Below are positions 16,101-23,360 of a stretch of DNA of 26,937 nt, one piece after another; position 1 is the first letter of the stretch, and every line of letters begins with the position of its first letter. The notes under the pieces are model-generated. The model was not told the DNA's origin. It made no database searches and saw nothing but the letters and a program-made list of their open reading frames with translations. This stretch comes from Draconibacterium orientale (GTDB lineage: Bacteria; Bacteroidota; Bacteroidia; Bacteroidales; UBA1556). Location of the stretch: assembly GCA_022736595.1 (NCBI GenBank), contig DZDC01000011.1, positions 1 through 26,937 of the forward strand. The letters are read 5' to 3'. The position numbers and the translations under genes were made by a program.

Positions 16101-17379
16101 AATAATCGAAAAAATCTGGAAAGACTGGGAAGCATTTGCAAACTACGCTTTTAATAAGTCCCATGCCACTTGCTACAGCTATGTTTCCTACCAAACGGCA
16201 TTTCTAAAAGCGCATTATCCTGCTGAGTTTATGGCCTCTGTTCTTAGCCACGAATTGGGTGATATCAAAAAACTCAACCTGTATCTTTCTGAGTGCAACA
16301 AAATGAATCTTAAAGTTTTAGGGCCAGACGTAAACGAAAGCTATAGCAATTTCACAGTAAATGTTCAAGGAGAAATACGCTATGGAATGGCTGGTATTAA
16401 AGGCGTTGGAGAGGCTGCGGTTCAAAGCATTATTGACGAACGAAAGCTCAATGGTCCATTTATCGATATTTTTGATTTTGTGAAACGGGTAAACCTAAGA
16501 TCCGTCAATAAAAAAGCCATGGAATCTCTGGCTATGTCAGGAGCATTTGATGGAATTCAGCCTAATAATCATCGTGCTCAATTTTTTCAGTTAATCACTG
16601 AAAACGAAACCTTTATCGAACGACTTTTAAAACATGGCAATCGACTTCAATCTTCGGCAGCTTCAGCACAATTTTCACTGTTTGGCGAGTCAGGTGCAGA
16701 TATGATTCAAAATCCAGATTTTCCTGAATGTCAACCTTGGAACAAGATTAAACAGCTTAATTTTGAGAAAGAAATGATTGGATTCTTTTTAAGTGGACAC
16801 CCTTTAGAAACTCATAAAGCAGCGCTTAAATTCTTTGTAGGAAATAATATTACTGAACTCGTCGATGCCGTTGAACACAATAAAAGGATAAATTTTAGGT
16901 GCGCCGGTATCGTTACCAAAGTGATGGAGCGCGAAACTGCTAATGGTAGTAAATTTGGCATTTATACGGTTGAAGATCAATCAGACAGCATAGAAATTGC
17001 CCTTTTTAAAGAAAACTACCTTAAAAATAGCCATTTATTTGTACTCGATAATATGATTTATTTTCAAGGAAATATTCGCGAAAGTTATCGAGACAAAACC
17101 AAAGGAGAAGTAAATCTGAACGATGTGTCTTTACTCGAAAATGTGGTAACGAATCAAACCAAATTAATAAAAGTACAAATGCCTTTAGGCGATATTAACG
17201 CCAACTTTGTGGATGAGATGTACAAAACCATCAAAGCTAATTCAGGTTCGGTTCCCATTACTTTTTTTATAAAACACGAAAATCAGCAATTGGAATTGTT
17301 TACAAAAAAGCTAAGAGTAGCGCCCGAGCCTTTTGTTCAATATCTTGATAATAAGAATATAACTTTTAAATTAAGTTAA
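13138..17379 (+). CDS. dnaE: DNA polymerase III alpha subunit with N-terminal DnaQ-like 3'-5' exonuclease
   Basis: This 1413-residue protein is the replicative polymerase, longer than E. coli DnaE (1160) because of an added N-terminal proofreading domain. Residues 1-190 are a DEDDh exonuclease with FDTETTG (Asp6, Glu8), HNVDFD (100-105) and HNAAADVEA (His169, Asp174) all present. A linker (about 200-255) leads to the PHP domain, HVHS (261-264) and TDHG (293-296). The C-family polymerase core follows, with catalytic PDMDIDF (Asp661, Asp663) and MDFLGL (Asp815). Then come helix-hairpin-helix DNA binding (around GIKGVGEAAV) and an OB fold near 1260-1310. The fused exonuclease is, to my knowledge, the usual arrangement in Flavobacteria relatives. 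It would place polymerisation and proofreading in one chain. The reading frame is intact with no intein. Confidence 0.97.
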   Translation: MYLIFDTETTGRPDNYNAPISDSNNWPRMVQLAWQLHDEVGKLISVKNYIIKPEGYEIPYEVIKIHGITQERAEKTGIPLVNALEEFNHDLALCKMVAGHNVDFDIKIIGAEFYRKNIESVIAKLPSVDTMASSTDFCALPGGRGGNFKFPKLEELHRKLFKQGIDTAHNAAADVEATARCFFELIRLQVIPYTKILKTVEQFQSFVQFNPKPFEAIGLNTQPYNPNDFSETSIADTTPKSDIRQNTEAIPLETLNFTHLHVHSQYSILDGMIKIKDLAEKAKSMGMKAVALTDHGNMFGIKEFHEKMTAAGLKPILGMDAYVAMRTHLDKEKQDARNFSVVLLAKNEIGYKNLMRLSSIAYADGFYYKPRIDKGLMAIYSEGIICCSGGLEGEISSRLRQQGVVEAEKAVLEYKTIFGDDFYLQIQRHPASDSQWNTEIYQDEQFVNRSLIEFANNHQIKLVAANDVHFLNESDAPAHDRLVCMDTGQDLDDPRRRKYSGQEWLKTADEMTRLFSDIPQAIANTMEIADKVDFFELNKSPIMPDFQIPDGFENQDEYLRHLTYEGAHWRWGEVLSQETIDRIDFELETVKKMGFPGYFLIVWDFLKAAREMKVWVGPGRGSAAGSVVAYCLRITEIDPLKYNLLFERFLNPDRISMPDMDIDFDDVGREKVLEYVRNKYGKRRVAHLVTFGTMAAKSAIRDVARVQKLHLSEADVLAKLVPDKPGTTLQKAFAEVPELKNELENGTKDRRSVLDYAQRLEGSVKNLGTHACGIIISKEDLDEYVPITTVKESVLNYATQYDGHFIESVGLLKMDFLGLSTLTILKDAIENIKISKNIDLDISSISLEDKATYELYARGETSALFQFESDGMKKHLRNLKPTRFEDLIAMNALYRPGPMDYIDSFIKRKHGREKVVYPIEEMSEILDETNGITVYQEQVMLLSRKLAGFSRGQSDSLRKAMGKKKKEEMDKLKAAFMEGCVANGHKEEIIEKIWKDWEAFANYAFNKSHATCYSYVSYQTAFLKAHYPAEFMASVLSHELGDIKKLNLYLSECNKMNLKVLGPDVNESYSNFTVNVQGEIRYGMAGIKGVGEAAVQSIIDERKLNGPFIDIFDFVKRVNLRSVNKKAMESLAMSGAFDGIQPNNHRAQFFQLITENETFIERLLKHGNRLQSSAASAQFSLFGESGADMIQNPDFPECQPWNKIKQLNFEKEMIGFFLSGHPLETHKAALKFFVGNNITELVDAVEHNKRINFRCAGIVTKVMERETANGSKFGIYTVEDQSDSIEIALFKENYLKNSHLFVLDNMIYFQGNIRESYRDKTKGEVNLNDVSLLENVVTNQTKLIKVQMPLGDINANFVDEMYKTIKANSGSVPITFFIKHENQQLELFTKKLRVAPEPFVQYLDNKNITFKLS

Positions 17380-17437
17380 TAAAAACCACTCCACGTTCAA
17401 TACTTATAATAGCCACATTATGGTATTAGTTTTAATT

Positions 17438-17445
17438 TATATTTG
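17438..17445 (+). promoter_or_regulatory. Bacteroidota -7 element TATATTTG for the acyl-CoA synthetase operon
   Basis: An exact TANNTTTG match 23 bp before the ATG at 17469, in the 89-bp gap after dnaE. It probably drives the acyl-CoA synthetase, dprA and lptF-type genes, which follow with gaps under 20 bp. Confidence 0.6.
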
Positions 17446-17468
17446 CAACTCACAAACATAAATAGCGC

Positions 17469-19208
17469 ATGAGTTATACATTACAACAAATTCGAGAACT
17501 CAGTCTTCCTGATTTTTTATGGAATACTGCCCAACAACACCCGAATAAACCCGCTTTAGGCTTTGTTGGAGAAACCTACATAAATTATGAGGAATTTGCT
17601 TCAAGAGTTAAGCGACTAGCCTACAACCTTCATCTACATGGAATAGATCAAGACGCCAAAGTTGCCATTTGGGGTGAAAACAGTCCCAACTGGTTGGTAA
17701 GTTATTTTGCTGTGGTGAGCCTTGGAGCAGTTGCCGTTCCTATCCTACCCGATTTTGCGGCTGCAGCAGTTGAAAATATCATGCAACATTCTGAAGCCAA
17801 AATAATTTTCATTTCGCAGGGATTGTATCGTAAACTTTATACTGGAGGAGCCGTTCAAGGCAAAACCATAATACTATTGCGCGACTTTACCATGCATCAT
17901 TGTAACGATGAGCGTACATTAAAAGAGGAGGACTTTGAAACTTTCTGCAAAGCACATCAGGATGATATTGGGAATTTTAAATTTCCAAAAATCGAACCCG
18001 AACAATTAGCTTCGATTATCTACACTAGTGGAACCACAGGTACAAGTAAAGGGGTAATGCTTTCTCATTTAAACTTGGTAGCCAATACCATTCAATCATA
18101 TTACACCTTCCCCATCACCACTGAAGATCGCTTTTTATCCGTATTACCCATGTCGCACACTTTGGAATTTACCGTTTCCAATTTATACGCAGTGAGTATA
18201 GGAGCTTCTATGCATTATTTGCAGAAACCTCCCACTGCGGCAGTATTAATGCCAGCATTAAAAACTGTAAAGCCAACCATGATGCTCACGGTACCTTTGA
18301 TTATAGAGAAAATTTTCAAATCGAAAGTACGCCCCGAACTTACCAATAGTGGATTAAAACGTTTTCTATATTCCATGGGTCCCACACGTCGATTTTTGCA
18401 TAAAATAGCTGGAAAACGACTTATGGCTACCTTTGGTGGTGAAATTAGGTTTTTTGGCATTGGTGGCGCAAAATTAGACACTGATACTGAGATATTTCTG
18501 AATGATTCTAAATTTCCTTATGCCATTGGGTATGGACTTACCGAAACAGCTCCCTTACTGGCTGGTACAACTCCAGGAAATTGGAAAATCGGTAGCACGG
18601 GCCCAGCAATAGCAGGGGTTACCCTTAAAATTGTGAATCCTGATCCTATAAGTGGCGAAGGCGAAATAATTGCTTATGGTCCAAACGTAATGAAAGGATA
18701 TTATAAAGCCGACGAAATCTCCAAAGAAGTTTTTACTGCTGATGGCGGTTTTAGAACTGGAGACACCGGTATAATAGATAAGGACGGATTCCTATTTATA
18801 AAAGGCCGGATCAAAAATATGATTTTAGGCCCCAGTGGCGAAAATATCTTCCCAGAAGAAATTGAAGCTGCTATTAACAAAAGCGAATGGGTTTTAGAAT
18901 CACTTGTTTATGAACTTCAAGGCAAAATTGTGGCAAGAGTGGACTTGAATAAGGATGAGCTCAATAAACAATACCAGAACGTGAAGGATAAAGCCTCAGA
19001 AATGGAAAAAGAAGTAAGTAAAATCTTAAACGGCATCATGGCTAACGTGAACAATGAGATGAATAGGTTCTCTAAATTATCCAATATTTTTGAGCAAACT
19101 GAGCCATTTATTAAGACTCCAACTCAAAAAATTAAACGTTTTCTATATCATGAGAAAGCTCCAAATGAAAATCCAGAACCTCCAAAAGACGATAAACAAT
19201 CCTCTTAA
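17469..19208 (+). CDS. Long-chain fatty acid--CoA ligase (AMP-forming)
   Basis: A 579-residue member of the AMP-dependent synthetase family, closest in pattern to long-chain acyl-CoA synthetases. It activates a fatty acid with ATP and CoA at the cytoplasmic side of the membrane. The P-loop YTSGTTGTSKG (185-195), the adenine-binding YGLTETAP (355-362), the ribose-binding Asp432 in RTGDTG, the hinge region around KGRIKNM, and the C-terminal lysine (Lys554 in PTQKIKR) are all present. The enzyme therefore looks complete. The last residues are Pro/Glu/Lys-rich and probably disordered. A promoter element lies 23 bp upstream, and dprA begins 19 bp after the stop. Chain-length preference cannot be told from the sequence. 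Confidence 0.93.
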   Translation: MSYTLQQIRELSLPDFLWNTAQQHPNKPALGFVGETYINYEEFASRVKRLAYNLHLHGIDQDAKVAIWGENSPNWLVSYFAVVSLGAVAVPILPDFAAAAVENIMQHSEAKIIFISQGLYRKLYTGGAVQGKTIILLRDFTMHHCNDERTLKEEDFETFCKAHQDDIGNFKFPKIEPEQLASIIYTSGTTGTSKGVMLSHLNLVANTIQSYYTFPITTEDRFLSVLPMSHTLEFTVSNLYAVSIGASMHYLQKPPTAAVLMPALKTVKPTMMLTVPLIIEKIFKSKVRPELTNSGLKRFLYSMGPTRRFLHKIAGKRLMATFGGEIRFFGIGGAKLDTDTEIFLNDSKFPYAIGYGLTETAPLLAGTTPGNWKIGSTGPAIAGVTLKIVNPDPISGEGEIIAYGPNVMKGYYKADEISKEVFTADGGFRTGDTGIIDKDGFLFIKGRIKNMILGPSGENIFPEEIEAAINKSEWVLESLVYELQGKIVARVDLNKDELNKQYQNVKDKASEMEKEVSKILNGIMANVNNEMNRFSKLSNIFEQTEPFIKTPTQKIKRFLYHEKAPNENPEPPKDDKQSS

Positions 19209-19227
19209 TATAAGATTTATTTAACTA

Positions 19228-20328
19228 ATGAGTGATTGTCTTCAACAGCAGATAGCACTAACAATGTTACCTGAAATAGGTGATTTAACTGCCAAAAAGC
19301 TTATTGCTTATTGCGGGAGCGTTGAAGCTGTATTTAAAGAAAATGCAAAAGCCTTGCGACAAATTCCAAACCTTAGTAAGGCTGCAATTGATTCGTTGCG
19401 TACAAAAAGTTTTTTTAAGGAAGCAGAAGCAGAAGTTGAATTCATAAAAAGGGAGGGCATTACACCCCTTTTTTATCTTGATGCCGACTACCCTAATCGC
19501 TTAAAACACTGCGGTGATAGCCCCATACTTCTTTACCATAAAGGCAAAGTAAACTATAATGCTAAGCAAGTATTGGCGGTGGTAGGTACCCGTCAACCCA
19601 CGGATCACGGAGTGGATGCCTGCAATCAGATTATTGCCTCTTTTCAAGGTACCGATACTTTAATAATCAGCGGCTTAGCATATGGAATTGATGCTACTGC
19701 TCATAAAGCTGCCATGAAACATTCGCTTGCAACAACAGGCGTTTTGGGGCATAGTTTGGATCGTATCTACCCTTCTTCCCATAAAAATATGGCGTTGCAA
19801 ATGTTGCAAAATGGAAGTCTTCTTACCGAATTTAAAAAAGGAACGCTTCCCGATCGACCTAATTTTCCGATGAGAAATCGCATTGTTGCAGGCCTTGCTG
19901 ATGCCACTTTAGTTATTGAGTCAAAAGAATCCGGAGGTTCACTTATTACTGCGAACCTCGCTTTTGGCTACAACCGCGATGTTTTTGCAATTCCCGGAAG
20001 AATGGATGATTTGTTTTCAGCCGGATGCAATCGTTTGATTCAAAGACAAGTAGCTCAACTAATTTTAAGTGCTCAAGACATAATTAAAGCCATGAATTGG
20101 AATACTCAAGCGCGTATTTCAGCACCTCAAAAACAACTTTTTGTAGAGTTGACCTCCGACGAACAGAAAGTGTTGGATCTGATGAGTTTTAATCAAGAGA
20201 TTTCAATGGATGCTTTAAGTGTTGAAGCTGAACTCTCTACTTCCAAGACCTCCAGCTTATTACTCAATCTTGAATTTAAAGGTTTAGTAAAAACTTTGCC
20301 AGGTAAACAATATCGACGAATTGGGTAA
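19228..20328 (+). CDS. dprA: DNA-processing protein DprA (Smf)
   Basis: This 366-residue protein binds single-stranded DNA taken up or produced inside the cell and loads RecA, supporting natural transformation and recombination. An N-terminal SAM/HhH-like region (about 5-60) precedes the Rossmann-fold core. The core has VVGTRQPT (118-125), SGLAYGIDATAH (148-159), FPMRNRIVAGL (213-223) and ESGGSLITANLA (234-245). A C-terminal winged-helix (about 300-365) ends in a KGLVKTLPG segment. All core motifs are intact. It sits 19 bp after the acyl-CoA synthetase gene and 11 bp before the permease gene, so it looks co-transcribed with unrelated genes, not with com genes. DprA also occurs in bacteria not known to be competent. 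Confidence 0.96.
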   Translation: MSDCLQQQIALTMLPEIGDLTAKKLIAYCGSVEAVFKENAKALRQIPNLSKAAIDSLRTKSFFKEAEAEVEFIKREGITPLFYLDADYPNRLKHCGDSPILLYHKGKVNYNAKQVLAVVGTRQPTDHGVDACNQIIASFQGTDTLIISGLAYGIDATAHKAAMKHSLATTGVLGHSLDRIYPSSHKNMALQMLQNGSLLTEFKKGTLPDRPNFPMRNRIVAGLADATLVIESKESGGSLITANLAFGYNRDVFAIPGRMDDLFSAGCNRLIQRQVAQLILSAQDIIKAMNWNTQARISAPQKQLFVELTSDEQKVLDLMSFNQEISMDALSVEAELSTSKTSSLLLNLEFKGLVKTLPGKQYRRIG

Positions 20329-20339
20329 GTTATAAGCAA

Positions 20340-21416
20340 ATGAAAATTCTAGATTGGTACATCATTAAAAAATTCCTTGGAACCTTCTTCTTTACCATAG
20401 GACTTTTAATTCTTATTGTCATTGTTTTTGACGTTAGTGAAAAGCTCGATGACTTTATTAATAACAAGGCGCCTTTACAAACTATCATTTTCACTTATTA
20501 CGCCACTTTCATTCCTTTTTTTACCAATATGTTCAGCCCACTGATTACCTTTATCGCAGTGGTGTTTTTTACATCAAAAATGGCTTACAATACCGAAATT
20601 GTAGCTATATTAAGTTCAGGAATTAGCTTCAATCGTTTTTTGCGTCCTTACCTTATATCAGCCTCATTAATTGCGCTTTTAAGCTTTTATTTATCTAATT
20701 TTCTAATTCCATATACCAATCAAATTAAGACTGATTTTGAAGCGCAATATATTGAACGTAAAGTATATAACACCCGTAAGGATATTCATGTTCAGAATAA
20801 GCCAGGGGAACTATTATATGCCGAGTCGTTTAGCAACGACAACAATACAGGATATACTTTCACTTGGGAGACTTATGAAGATCAGAAACTTACCTTCAAA
20901 CTTAGAGCCAATCATGTTGTTTACGATTCCATTGAAAATCTGTGGGTTATCTATGATTATCACAGTAGAAAAATTGTAGATGGAAAACATTATTTCAAGC
21001 AAGGAGAATTGATGAAGGTTCGTTTTAATGTAAAACCTCAAGACTTCTCAAATAAAGTTCAGAAAATGGAAGTAATGGATTATTTTGAGCTAAAGCAATT
21101 TATTCATAACGAAAAAATTAAGGGATCTGAATTTATAAAATTTTACCTTGTAGAAAAATATAAAAGAGTCAGTTTTCCTTTCGCCACACTCATCCTTACT
21201 CTCATTGGAGCCTCACTATCGAGTCGTAAAATTAGAGGTGGAATGGGGCTTCATCTTGCCATTGGTATAAGCTTAAGTTTTGCTTACATTGTTTTTATGC
21301 AAATTTCCACAGTTTTTGCCACTTATGGAACACTAAGCCCATTTATTGCGGTGTGGATTCCTAATCTTGTTTTTGGTGTGGTCGCTTTCTATTTATGGCG
21401 TAAAGCTCTGAAATAA
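20340..21416 (+). CDS. LptF/LptG (YjgP/YjgQ) family permease
   Basis: A 358-residue inner-membrane protein with the family layout. An N-terminal amphipathic stretch, MKILDWYIIKKFLGTFFF, leads into three helices (about 12-120). A periplasmic beta-jellyroll domain (about 130-260) follows, and then three C-terminal helices (about 275-355). LptF and LptG pair with the LptB ATPase to extract lipopolysaccharide from the inner membrane and pass it to LptC/A. No second permease or lptB gene is adjacent, so whether this is the F or G partner is undecided. It lies 11 bp after dprA in the same direction and converges on rnz with a 5-bp gap. Confidence 0.92.
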   Translation: MKILDWYIIKKFLGTFFFTIGLLILIVIVFDVSEKLDDFINNKAPLQTIIFTYYATFIPFFTNMFSPLITFIAVVFFTSKMAYNTEIVAILSSGISFNRFLRPYLISASLIALLSFYLSNFLIPYTNQIKTDFEAQYIERKVYNTRKDIHVQNKPGELLYAESFSNDNNTGYTFTWETYEDQKLTFKLRANHVVYDSIENLWVIYDYHSRKIVDGKHYFKQGELMKVRFNVKPQDFSNKVQKMEVMDYFELKQFIHNEKIKGSEFIKFYLVEKYKRVSFPFATLILTLIGASLSSRKIRGGMGLHLAIGISLSFAYIVFMQISTVFATYGTLSPFIAVWIPNLVFGVVAFYLWRKALK

Positions 21417-21421
21417 GAAAA

Positions 21422-22345
21422 CTAGTGAAACTTGATTTCCATTAAATCTTCTGCTAATATTACCTCCCGAAAGTACCTTTGGGCTTCAGTTTTGAATACT
21501 GATAAATCCTTATATCGACTCGAAAAGTGACCTAAAACCAATTGTTTAGCTTTCGCATTATGTGCAATTTTAGCAGCTTGAGAGGCTGTGCTGTGTGAAC
21601 GATTCTGTGCTTCCATCTCATGCTCGTCTGTAAAGGTACTTTCATGATAAAGCATGCTCACACCTTTGACGTAATCTGAAAGTTTCAAAAAATACTTAGT
21701 ATCAGAACAGTACGCATAGGAATTACCTTGAATTGGAGGTAAGGTAAGCATTTCATTTTTTACTATTAAACCATGCTCATCGACATAATCAGCCCCAGCT
21801 TTCAACTTTTTATACCAATCTATGCCAATATTTAAAGCCATTATTTTTCCTTTATCAAGATTAAGTTCAGTTTTTACCGATTTTACCTGATAACCATAAG
21901 TAGGAATCGAATGCAACAGCGGAAACGATTCAATTTCCAGTTCATTATTGCTAAAAATCACCTTTTTATCCTCATGTTTAAGCTCCAAAACATGAAGTTC
22001 GTAACTCAATTTTTCATGAGATAGCTTAATCAAAAAATCTAATATTGACTTAATTCCTTCGGGTCCAATTATGGTTAAGGGCTTCACTCGGCCTAAGAGA
22101 TGAAAGGAAGACAACAAGCCAGGAATACCATAAAAATGATCTCCATGCAAATGAGAAATAAGAATAAAATCGATTCTATTTACCTTCGCCCCTATCTTAA
22201 AAAGTTGAAGTTGTGTGCCCTCACCACAATCAATTAGGATGCTTCCTCCGTGGGTTTCGAGCAATTGACCACTCAAACCCCGATTGGCATTAGGTAAGGC
22301 CGCAGAAGTTCCTAAGAAAGTAATTTTCCACTCTAAACCTTTCAT
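21422..22345 (-). CDS. rnz: Ribonuclease Z
   Basis: This 307-residue metallo-beta-lactamase-fold nuclease removes the 3' trailer of tRNA precursors. That is needed here because the tRNA in this window lacks an encoded CCA. The zinc motif HLHGDH (65-70) is intact, preceded by FLGTSAALP (10-18). Later metal ligands occur in SDTKY, YHESTF, HSTASQAA and LGHFSSRY. The length matches the short RNase Z (trans-acting) form. The start at 22345 fits the family N-terminus. It lies 6 bp beyond the outer stop of the upstream T9SS cargo gene, and I see no promoter between them, so it is probably transcribed from the cargo gene's promoter. Confidence 0.96.
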   Translation of the reverse strand: MKGLEWKITFLGTSAALPNANRGLSGQLLETHGGSILIDCGEGTQLQLFKIGAKVNRIDFILISHLHGDHFYGIPGLLSSFHLLGRVKPLTIIGPEGIKSILDFLIKLSHEKLSYELHVLELKHEDKKVIFSNNELEIESFPLLHSIPTYGYQVKSVKTELNLDKGKIMALNIGIDWYKKLKAGADYVDEHGLIVKNEMLTLPPIQGNSYAYCSDTKYFLKLSDYVKGVSMLYHESTFTDEHEMEAQNRSHSTASQAAKIAHNAKAKQLVLGHFSSRYKDLSVFKTEAQRYFREVILAEDLMEIKFH

Positions 22346-22351
22346 TATAGA

Positions 22352-22468
22352 TTAGTTAACAATCATTTTTCGTTGCATCTTTTGGAGCCCATCCGAGATT
22401 TCATAAATGTAAATTCCAGCTTCAAACTGATTTCTTTCTAATTTAACTTGATTGAGGCCTTTACGAGC
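22352..22468 (-). other. In-frame remnant of a T9SS type A C-terminal sorting domain after a nonsense codon
   Basis: Immediately after the TAA at 22469-22471, the same frame stays open for 38 codons to a second TAA at 22352-22354. The peptide reads as the second half of a type A sorting domain: a GLNQVKLERNQFEAGIYIYEI segment (split as GLNQVKLERNQF, EAGIYIYEI) and the terminal KMQRKMIVN, which matches the usual Gly-x-Tyr and Lys-hydrophobic ending. The first half (PNPF, then IFNVMGQKVYHQNI) lies before the stop. This is therefore one domain split by a single codon and not a separate gene. Confidence 0.85.
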
Positions 22469-23080
22469 TTAGATATTTTGATGATAAACCTTTTGACCCA
22501 TCACATTGAAAATTTGCATTTGATACATTTTTCTGGTGGGCGCACTAAACTCAATGGTAGTTTGAAGCACAAAGGGATTGGGTTGGTTTTGAAACACATA
22601 AAAATCGCTTCTGGGTTTAGGAACTATGCTCAAATGGGTGGAGTCTAAAATTTCAAAGTCATATTCAAAAAAGAACGACATCGTCATGCCAAATGCATGA
22701 GTTTCAACTTCGATTTCGACAGCATAAAAGCCAGCTTCACCCACCAAAGGAGTGCCTTGAATCACCACGCATCCAAAACTATTTCCAGGCCAAAAATCAT
22801 TGGGACTATTGGAAACATAACTCATGCTCGTTGGCATTCCCGTAACATTTTTTATTCCTGCACTATCGATGGGAATAATGAGTCCATTAAACAATGTATC
22901 TTCTGGTATGCGAATATGCACAACTTGACTATAAGGCTCTGTTTCAACTGCGGGTGGTAATCCGACACTGGTATCTGGATTTATTAGAGCTGGACCTGGA
23001 AATGGATAAGGGATACACTGTGAGTAACTTACAAAATAAGCACTTAACAATAAAAAAAGAGTTAATACAATGGATTTCAT
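22469..23080 (-). CDS. Secreted T9SS cargo-like protein, truncated in its sorting domain
   Basis: From the ATG at 23080 there are 203 codons to a TAA at 22469. The protein has a signal peptide (MKSIVLTLFLLLSAYFVSYSQ), a beta-rich middle of unknown function (around LINPDTSVGLPPAV to FEYDFEILD), and the start of a T9SS type A sorting domain (QNQPNPF, then IFNVMGQKVY). The rest of that domain follows in frame after the stop. The open frame extends to an ATG at 23119. I chose 23080 because the signal peptide begins there, and a promoter element TAAATTTG (23125-23132) lies 44 bp upstream. As written, the product would lack the C-terminal half of its export signal and probably stay in the periplasm. 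It could be a recent pseudogene or a sequencing error. Confidence 0.8.
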   Translation of the reverse strand: MKSIVLTLFLLLSAYFVSYSQCIPYPFPGPALINPDTSVGLPPAVETEPYSQVVHIRIPEDTLFNGLIIPIDSAGIKNVTGMPTSMSYVSNSPNDFWPGNSFGCVVIQGTPLVGEAGFYAVEIEVETHAFGMTMSFFFEYDFEILDSTHLSIVPKPRSDFYVFQNQPNPFVLQTTIEFSAPTRKMYQMQIFNVMGQKVYHQNI

Positions 23081-23124
23081 AAAGTGTAAATTTAAAAAAT
23101 GATACTGATTTATCTGCAATATTA

Positions 23125-23132
23125 CAAATTTA
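23125..23132 (-). promoter_or_regulatory. Bacteroidota -7 element TAAATTTG for the T9SS cargo/rnz unit
   Basis: An exact TANNTTTG match on the minus strand, 44 bp before the ATG at 23080. A TTG lies only 15 bases further upstream, slightly short for a -33 element. Confidence 0.45.
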
Positions 23133-23360
23133 AGTAGTAAGTTGGTGCAATAGATGCAGCATCTCTTCGGCTTATGAGAGTCTGTTTTTGATTTTTAGTT
23201 TTCTAAGAGGTCTATATTTTTTTACATCCAAAACATCTGCTATTTTTCAATCGAACGATTAACACATTTTTACGTTTTTTACTGCGATACATCAATCGAT
23301 TTTCCTATTTTCGTAGGCTTTTTATAGCGTTCGCATTTTTAGAATTAATTTTTATTATCC

